From the NCBI RefSeq assembly GCF_009905375.1, contig NW_027417489.1:1-64000 (forward strand): a stretch of 64,000 bases of DNA, written 5' to 3'. The DNA comes from Apium graveolens (lineage: Eukaryota > Streptophyta > Magnoliopsida > Apiales > Apiaceae). This document shows positions 57,860 through 64,000 of the stretch, piece by piece. A model generated the notes under the pieces. The model saw only the letters and a list, made by a program, of their open reading frames with translations. It was not told the origin of the DNA and did no database searches. A program made the translations under genes and the position numbers. Each line of letters starts with the position of its first letter. Within the stretch, counting starts at the first letter, position 1.

Positions 57860-58883
57860 TGTTAGTCCCTTAACAATATGACAAGAATTACAGGAGGGGG
57901 GTTGAAAGGAATTCTTGAAACTTTTTCTTGAAATAAAAAATATTCTAACTCGAATATATATATATAAGTGTGAATTGATTAGCACAATGCGGAATAGTTA
58001 CTTAAATGAATCAAAACACAAGTAATTAAAAACAAGAGTCTTTAAAAACTTTCTGGTGGATTTGAATGATTCCACCAGATATATATATATATATATATTA
58101 TATCGAGAGAACCCTATGTGCAAAATGCTCACAGCTGCTTACAACAATTGAACAACTAAGAATACAGAGAAATGCTGAGGATTCTGCTTACAAATGTTTC
58201 TCTGCTTGTTTCTCAGATTAGATCAATCTTCTTAGTTGCTACTACTTGGTTTATATATCACCAAGATTACAAAGTAATGAGATAGGATAATAAAATAAAA
58301 CTATCTAGTCTATTGCAATGCTACTTCATTACTCTATTCCAGCATCTTTCAATATCTTCACAATAGCATGGAAATGACAATGCTTCTTTGTTCTCGAAAA
58401 CCCAGTTGAATAGGCTACCACATTCCATTTGCATACTGTCAGCAGATATTTGAATTCTTTATCCGGCGGGTTCATGATCATCCGTCGAGTTATTGATCAT
58501 CCGTCGGGTTGTTGATCATCCGTCGAATTCATTGTTTGCTCATTCGTCGGGTAGAAATCAGGCATTAGACTTCATTTCACTTATGCAGAATTACAAGACA
58601 TCATCTATGTACAATTAATCAACCTATTCTGCATATCTAACTAAAGTCATCATGACTTAAGTACTACTACAGATTCTAAATAATGTGTATGCAGAAATAT
58701 GTACAGACTTATTGTTACATAAGCTACTCACTCGATGGATAATAAGTCATCATCCGTCGGGACTATATTGAGTCATCCGTCGGGTATAAACCTTATCCGT
58801 CGAGTGCTACATAATTTCACTAAGTAAAATCTACCAAGATGTTTTGTTCATGAAATCATTAAGTACACAACATATACACAACA
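57860..58883 (-). repeat. 5' LTR of element D
   Basis: Matches 45739-46787 closely but lacks about 25 bp near 58435. TATA box (minus) at 58257-58250; ATCCGTCGGG/GAG motifs at 58460-58555 and 58735-58805, upstream of it. An AT microsatellite is at 58079-58099. It ends ACAACA, then AACAT. Confidence 0.94.
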
Positions 58884-58888
58884 AACAT
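58884..58888. repeat. Target site duplication of element D (right), AACAT
   Basis: Equals 45734-45738. Confidence 0.93.
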
Positions 58889-59360
58889 TATAAGTATATT
58901 TAAAAATAAAAAAAATAAATAGTGAAGAATATGTTGGAGATGATGCGTAATTTTTGTGTGTTAATTTATTAGGAGGCTATTAATTATATAATTTCTAGCA
59001 AAATTTTTAAGAGCTTGTTGGAGTTGCTCTAACCCCATCAATACAATTGTTAGGTTTTGGATAAGTTGATACTTCACATTCATATAATTAAGAGTAAAGT
59101 GCACTTTATGTACGTGCACTATGTGTATTAGACAACTTTAGGTATCATACTTGAAAAACTCTAATTTCGTGTACATGAACTCTGCCCGTTTTTGTGGTTA
59201 CTGTATTTCCGTGAAATAGAGCACATAACTATTACTTTTGCTGAGGGCAGTTTTGATACAACGGCTCTATTTAAGTCCATTCCCCACTGTATTTACCCCA
59301 ACCCCAATTGCCTGATATCTAAACCCTAATTGCATCCACCCTCTACAGAATTGGCAGAAA

Positions 59361-59765
59361 ACATGGAAAACTATGATGACATTCTTTATCTAGTCATGTG
59401 ATTGCAACCGGATGAGCGTGGTGAAGACTCGTTGGTACGACAAAAATGCTGGAAGGAGGTTCATAGAATGTGCCGAAGAAGAATGTGGCTACCACAAGTG
59501 GGTAGACCCACCACTTGGACCTCGAGTTGTAGCAGTGATTGAGGAGCTGCAAGAAAGTATTGCTGAGCAGGTGCACAACTCTGGGCGCAGGATAGATAGG
59601 CTTATCAAAAATCATCAAACTGAGATGAATAATGTGAAGAAGAAGCAAGAGTTCACTTTTATTTCTATGTTTGTGTTATTTTCGCTAATGAAGAACATGG
59701 TTCTTGGTGCAGTTGGACAGGAATCCGTGGTTGAGGATGGAGGTTACTCTTCTGAATCTGATTAA
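59361..59765 (+). CDS. Small GRF-type zinc finger protein with coiled coil and hydrophobic tail
   Basis: From Met at 59412 there are 117 residues. Upstream codons in the same frame (SCDCNR, after an in-frame TAG at 59391) supply the CxC pair of a GRF zinc finger. The rest is WYDKNAGRRFIECAEEECGYHKWVDPP, in which the GRRF, two Cys and W-x-D pattern are diagnostic. A coiled coil (about residues 38-78) and a hydrophobic segment FTFISMFVLFSLM (about 83-95) follow, then an acidic tail. Such finger/coil/membrane-tail proteins are numerous in plant genomes and often lie in transposons. The true start is uncertain: the ATG at 59373 is cut off by the TAG, so the finger may be incomplete. Probably nucleic-acid binding. 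Confidence 0.65.
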
Positions 59766-60207
59766 AGCACTGAATGGTTGTTATTTGCAGATGGTTTTGG
59801 TTTGCAGATGTAGTTGTGCCAAGTATGCACAATTTAGTGACTCCAATTTAGTTGTATTTTGTTGGTGTTCTTGTTTAGGTACAATTCAGTAGGTGGTTTC
59901 TTTGAACAATGTAAGGGTGCTTTTGTTGATGTAATATTAGACTTTGATTGGAAAAAATGTTTGGTAATTATTTTTCTTACGTTAAGTTTGAAGCACTTAT
60001 AGATCGATCGACAATGCACATTGTAACCAGTGTACTAAACGACTATATGATTAATATCCGACAAAAATAATATAAGCAACATATTGTATGATATTAATGA
60101 GCAACAAATACAATATAAGCAAAAAACCATATGATATTAAGCACTAAGCAAATGGTGACAATATATTGTAAGCACCGTACCAAAAGTTTAACATTCTAAT
60201 GTTATCG
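59766..60207. other. Spacer between the GRF gene and the solo LTR
   Basis: No gene seen. The first 150 bp are probably the GRF gene's 3' UTR. AT-rich repeats with ATATTGTATGATATTAA-like words follow near 60075-60140. Confidence 0.5.
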
Positions 60208-60212
60208 ACCTC
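60208..60212. repeat. Target duplication of the solo LTR (left), ACCTC
   Basis: Equals 61629-61633. Confidence 0.92.
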
Positions 60213-61628
60213 TGTTAGGCACAAAACATGCGCTAATAATTCACGCAAGTATATGCATTCGCAAATAATATAGAATAATTTCTAGTTCATTCCCACAGAG
60301 ACTCTGACTAATTATGTTCAATTAACACTTACTCACCAATGTATGATTACTTCTCAATGAAAGACAATAACACTTAAGGTTGATTAACTAATTATTAACT
60401 ACGATTAACTACGAGAATAAAACACTTAAATTAACACTTGAATTAACAATATGAAACACATATGAGATCATAACTTCATTACTACTTCAATCAATAGTTA
60501 TTGTTACTACCCTTAGCATGTAACCGTGATGATATTAATCGAACAACATGAAACTGATAAAAGCCAACTTTCATTGCATAAATACCATTCTACCAAGCAT
60601 CCACAATTAAGATAGAAGTTGAATAGGCATCAATTATGTTGAGACCCTATATGTCTACAGAATTTGACAACATAACGATTTAAGCGCAAGTTATTCATTA
60701 TGATTACACAGGGCAAGTAAAACGGTTAGAGTTACCCACTAATCATGCATATAATACATGAACCTATGCTAGCATGGCAAGTTCTAAATCTCAAGATTCA
60801 TTGTCACTTCACAAGAAATTAACAGGATATCTTATATGTTCGCGACGCACATAAGACGAATAAGCACAACCTATGCTAGATATCATATAATCATCATATA
60901 CCAAGGTATTAAACAATTAACTAAAGAAATCCATAGTAAATCCGCTACGACCCCATGATCACGATTAGCCCATGATAGAACTCATCGTCACCATGGGTTT
61001 AGATGAAAACATGATAATCACACAACGATATAAACTAATAAAAATACTTATTAAACCAGAGTACGTCACAATAGTATTAAGGTTCAAAGTAAAGAAAATT
61101 AGCATCCACTGTTACAACGAATAAAAGAATCACAAGATAACATATGCTTCCTCTTCTTCGTTGTGGTGTGCTAAAACGGTCTTCTTAATCTTCTCTCCTT
61201 GCTCCTTGCTCCTTGCTTGTTACTTGTTAAAGGTCTCCCAAGATTACTTTTATAGAAGTCCACAAGAAACAGCAGTTTCAGAAGTCCAATAGAAGTTGAA
61301 TTATAAAAATCCAGATTCTAAAATTACGAACCCAGGCGGTCGCCTCAGTTCCCAGGCGGGCGCCTGCATCTCCAGGCGGGCGCCTGCACTGCTTCCGGAA
61401 AAATCCACTTTCTGCTCCTGATTTTGCTGAATTCTTCGCACAACTCCCCGCAACTGGTTCCAAGTACTTCCCTAGGCTTATTATGATGAAATCTCCCTAA
61501 ATACGCAAGTTATACCCTAAAATACAAAGACACTAGAAAAACACATCAAATACACAAAATACTTGATTTTAAGACATCAATTCAAGCCATTATAAGACAT
61601 TCTAAGTGGTATAAAATGCCACTTATCA
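60213..61628 (-). mobile_element. Solo LTR, 1416 bp, probably of a Ty3/gypsy (Tat-like) element
   Basis: In minus reading it starts TGATAAGTGGCATTTTA and ends GTGCCTAACA, TG...CA, with ACCTC on both sides and no internal domain. That is the product of recombination between the two LTRs of an inserted element. The TGATAAGTGGC start is, from memory, typical of Tat/Ogre-type LTRs. Inside, at 61330-61395, are three copies of the palindrome-like CAGGCGGGCGCCTG. Confidence 0.85.
61330..61395. repeat. Three CAGGCGGGCGCCTG palindromes in the solo LTR
   Basis: Units AGGCGGTCGCCT, CAGGCGGGCGCCTG and CAGGCGGGCGCCTG spaced by about 22 bp. Very GC-rich within an AT-rich LTR. Confidence 0.85.
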
Positions 61629-61633
61629 ACCTC

Positions 61634-62750
61634 CAAAATATTCAACCAAGCAACTACATGAAGCAACACATATCAGGTGGACAATAGGGTATACAAAACA
61701 TTCTAATATTCATCTTTGAAGCATAAATCTTCCGTTCACATGGCTTCTCACAAATAGACCTCACCCTGATACCATAGTTCCTGCATATCTTAATAGGTCT
61801 TATGTGCATAATTGCTTGCTTTCTCACTGCAACTCTGAAGATTTTAGCATTTGGAAATAATATACCAAGCTGGAACTCTGGTCCTTCATGTCAGTTATGG
61901 GATTGAAGACTGAATTTGTGACTTCCTCTTCATCAGTTGAATTGCATGCCATCCTTTCTTCATCACTGGATGCATAGTTAGTAGAGGCATCACTGACATT
62001 TCCTCCTTCATCTTCACTACAACTTTTGTCATCTTTCAATTTTTCATTCTCAGGAACTGTGTCCTTTTCTGCAGGCTGCTCAACAATGTTTGCTCTATCA
62101 TTTGGTTTCTTTTTCCCTTTCCCTTGGGCCTTCTTTTTCTTTTTCTTATCCCTCAAAATCTTGTGATTACAAACCTCATCATCAGTTGAATCCATGTTTG
62201 AAGCATCAGTGTAAAAACTACAATCACTCCGAACATATCTATCCTCCACTGGGTTGTAATCCTCATCGAATTCACCATCACTAAAACCCACCCCCTTACA
62301 TTGTCAGTAATATATCCTTTATGATCTTCCATCATATTAATAATGTTTGCTCCCACCTGCTCTATGGTATGATCAACATACTCCATATTTTCAACTTATG
62401 AAGAGGCAAAATACTGAGTGGGCACCCCATCAGCATCAACTACAATAATAGGATCAGTTGTGATGTCATGCACATATATAACCTTTGATGGTGGAAGCAA
62501 CTCACAAATTTCTACAATATCACAATCTCTATCCAAGGTATGCAAACCTCTTATCATATCAGTCTTTGACCACTTATAGAATAAGGTGAATACTCCTATT
62601 TCCCCACAATTTTTTAACATGCTTATCAACTCAAGTAAACTCATTATATCTGACTCACACAAATTGAAATAGTCATAGGACCCCCAATACATTGAATGCC
62701 TAAATCTGTGTCACTAAACTTGCCCCATAATGGATTTTAATAGTGAACAT
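61634..62750 (-). pseudogene. MULE transposase, N-terminal part (frameshifted)
   Basis: The minus strand starts at ATG 62750 (MFTIKIHYG), then shifts into SYDYFNLCESDIMSLLELIS and TLDRDCDIVEICELLPPSKV, the PB1-like N-terminal domain of plant MULE transposases. An acidic/Lys-rich linker (DGEFDEDYNPVEDRYV, KKKKKKAQGKGKKK) follows. After another shift at about 61845 comes FRVAVRKQAIMHIRPIKIC, then RSICEKPCERKIYASKM, the zinc-binding region just before the catalytic domain. The frame is then lost at the solo LTR, and no catalytic DDE domain is found beyond it. The intact protein would cut and join MULE ends; this one cannot. Confidence 0.82.
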
Positions 62751-63352
62751 GTCTTCATAAGCTGCAACAACCAAATTTACCTTGTAAAACAACTTTACCC
62801 ATGCTTTACTAAACAACAAATTCACACTACAGAGCACTCCATTTTAGCAATTACATATTTCAAAAAAACAACACATTTACCCATCCTTTATCCATGCTAT
62901 ACTAAACAACACATTGTCAAAAAAATATAAAAAACACTCCTTTTTAGCAATTACACATTTCAACACATTTCGAATGTTATAACAAATCGATGACAACATG
63001 CACAGAGATCGACAACTTATAACAAATGCACTTAACACCCGTACATGGATAAAACCCTATTTAACAAATCCTAGGAACAAATCATGAGCAGAACAAACCC
63101 TAGGTCCCAACTCAGAGTAAAACTTAATTAAAAACAAATCCTAAGTACATAGAACCGAGTGTAAGTTCTTACCATCATAATCAGGACCTTCGTCTGGCTT
63201 GTAGATGTCTTTGTCACTAGCTTTTCTCCGAAATCACCCCATTCTTGGTCGACTGAGCAGAGGCAAGAGCAATATGGCGGGAGGGAAGACAAAGAGGAAG
63301 TGGTGAAATGAAAATGGTAAAGTAATTTGGGGGTTTTAACTATATATGTTTA
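62751..63352 (-). other. Upstream region of the MULE transposase
   Basis: No protein seen. In minus reading this would be the promoter and 5' UTR. Two near copies of CATTTTAGCAATTACA-like text with AACAACACATT lie at about 62820-62960. Confidence 0.5.
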
Positions 63353-64000
63353 TGTTAGGTCACACAACACTGTAGAAGGGGGTTGAATACAGTGTTTAAT
63401 ACAATCAAATCGATTTTGAACACAAGTAACAGTAAACAGATATATTCAATATAATAAACTCTGTTACAATGGAACTGTTCTCTCTCAGTGATGAACAAAT
63501 ATTACTAAGAGCTGCTAGGTTACAATGTATAATCTTCTCGATAATGATAACACATATAGTGTAAACCTAAGTCTGTGTTTATATACTACACAGTTACAAG
63601 ATAACTTCTAATTGATATGAAATATAATTTTGTCTCCTAAAATATATCAATCAAATATCTTCTACAAGTCTTCCAGTCTTCTAACTCTTTCCATGCATAT
63701 CTTCATTTGTTTTAGTCTCGATCTTCTACTGTAAATCAGCTTCCTTCCTTAATTGTAAGTCCTCCCGCACTTAAGTTCTGATATGACCTTAAGTTCTGAT
63801 ATGAAGTTCTGACTTCCAGTAAGTCCTGATTTCAGTAAGTCCTGATTTGTCCTGTTTTTAAGTTCTGAAAACTAAACACAAATCATATTAGACATGACAT
63901 CTCAAATATATTTAATAATCTCCCCCAACTTGTAAATTATGCAAAATATACAAGTTAATAGATTTGATGATGTCAAAAACATTTAAGTACAAATGTAATA
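63353..64000 (-). mobile_element. Element F: start of another SIRE-like copia element (3' LTR), cut by window edge
   Basis: The LTR 63353-63917 begins TGTTAGGTCACACAAC and ends AATA before a polypurine tract, as in A and D. The 83 bp beyond it resemble A's 3' internal end (hairpin, then GATGATGTCAAAA). TATA box (minus, TATATAAA) at 63585-63578; upstream of it (63767-63880) are seven AAGTTCTGAT/AAGTCCTGAT words like those in E. No partner LTR is in the window. Confidence 0.8.
63918..63956 (-). promoter_or_regulatory. Polypurine tract of element F with abutting hairpin
   Basis: The minus strand reads AAGTTGGGGGAGAT into the LTR. Stem AACTTGTA (63927-63934) pairs with TACAAGTT (63949-63956), 8 bp, loop 14. 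Confidence 0.78.

Larger units (their letters stand above)
45739..58883 (-). mobile_element. Element D: SIRE-like Ty1/copia retrotransposon with large accessory gene, minus strand
   Basis: 13,145 bp, LTRs of 1049 and 1024 bp (TGTTAGTCCC to ACAACA), perfect AACAT duplication. Minus-strand order: LTR, primer-binding site, gag with two knuckles, protease, integrase, reverse transcriptase, RNase H, motif-rich spacer with a TATA box, an accessory gene of about 1,500 codons, polypurine tract with hairpin, LTR. The accessory gene takes over a third of the element. Many stops and shifts, yet both LTRs remain very alike. Confidence 0.94.
45515..59029. mobile_element. MITE split by element D
   Basis: The left end AGCAACTCTAATAA (45515) is inverted at the right end (TTGTTGGAGTTGCT, 59029). 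Only 45515-45738 and 58884-59029 belong to it; the rest is element D plus its duplication. AT-rich, non-coding. The target duplication of the MITE itself is unclear. Confidence 0.6.
59092..63352. mobile_element. MULE (Mutator-like) relic with two convergent genes
   Basis: The left end near 59092 (GAGTAAAGTGCACTTTATG) looks like a MULE terminal repeat. Inside are a plus-strand GRF-zinc-finger gene and a minus-strand MULE transposase. The matching right end is not in the window, probably because element F inserted at 63353. The solo LTR at 60213-61628 is a later insertion. Confidence 0.5.

Noticed and set aside
1..64000. tRNA, rRNA or organelle DNA
   Set aside because: No cloverleaf, rRNA or organelle gene text was seen; the only tRNA-related words are primer-binding sites.

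Overview
The window looks like nuclear DNA of a flowering plant (a eudicot). It is AT-rich, has no operons or prokaryotic signals, and consists almost entirely of LTR retrotransposons, DNA transposons and MITEs. Plant TATA boxes, plant initiator-Met primer-binding sites, and Ty1/copia, chromovirus, hAT and MULE proteins all point the same way. I cannot name the species; an asterid such as an Apiaceae member is only a guess. I found no intact ordinary host gene, rRNA, tRNA or CRISPR array.

Layout. 1-2451: decayed Ty3/gypsy LTR-like sequence with two tandem repeats, and an integrase/chromodomain relic. 2457-29318: a four-level nest. Copia element A (minus strand, 5-bp target duplication CCTAT) sits in the gypsy relic. 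Copia element B (minus) is inserted in A's left LTR (4101-18224). Copia element C (plus, duplication AAAGT, 5417-13197) is inserted in B's integrase gene. 29324-32014: AT-rich DNA with two tandem duplications and a degenerate MITE. 32020-39409: copia element E (plus), nearly intact, with one in-frame stop and almost identical LTRs. 39410-41618: a Stowaway-like MITE and a hAT-like MITE. 41619-45498: a hAT transposon with a perfect 8-bp duplication GGGTGTAT and a decayed transposase. 45515-59029: a MITE split by copia element D (minus, duplication AACAT, 45739-58883). About 59092 to the end: a MULE relic carrying a GRF-zinc-finger gene (plus) and a broken transposase gene (minus). It is interrupted by a solo LTR (60213-61628, duplication ACCTC) and by the start of another copia element, F (63353 to the window edge).

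Function. Each retroelement supplies gag (RNA binding and particle), protease, integrase, reverse transcriptase and RNase H from one LTR promoter. A and D are SIRE-like in layout: two zinc knuckles in gag, a long coiled-coil spacer, and an extra protein gene after pol. The most interesting material is in these elements. (1) The extra gene of both A and D has what looks like its own TATA promoter about 115 bp before its ATG. (2) A hairpin abuts the polypurine tract in A (twice), D and F, with a base-paired but differing stem each time. (3) A's LTR seems to have grown to include an older polypurine tract and the end of an accessory ORF. (4) Arrays of short palindromic motifs lie upstream of the LTR TATA boxes in A, D, E and F; related arrays recur upstream of the accessory promoters in A and D, and in D also inside coding linkers.
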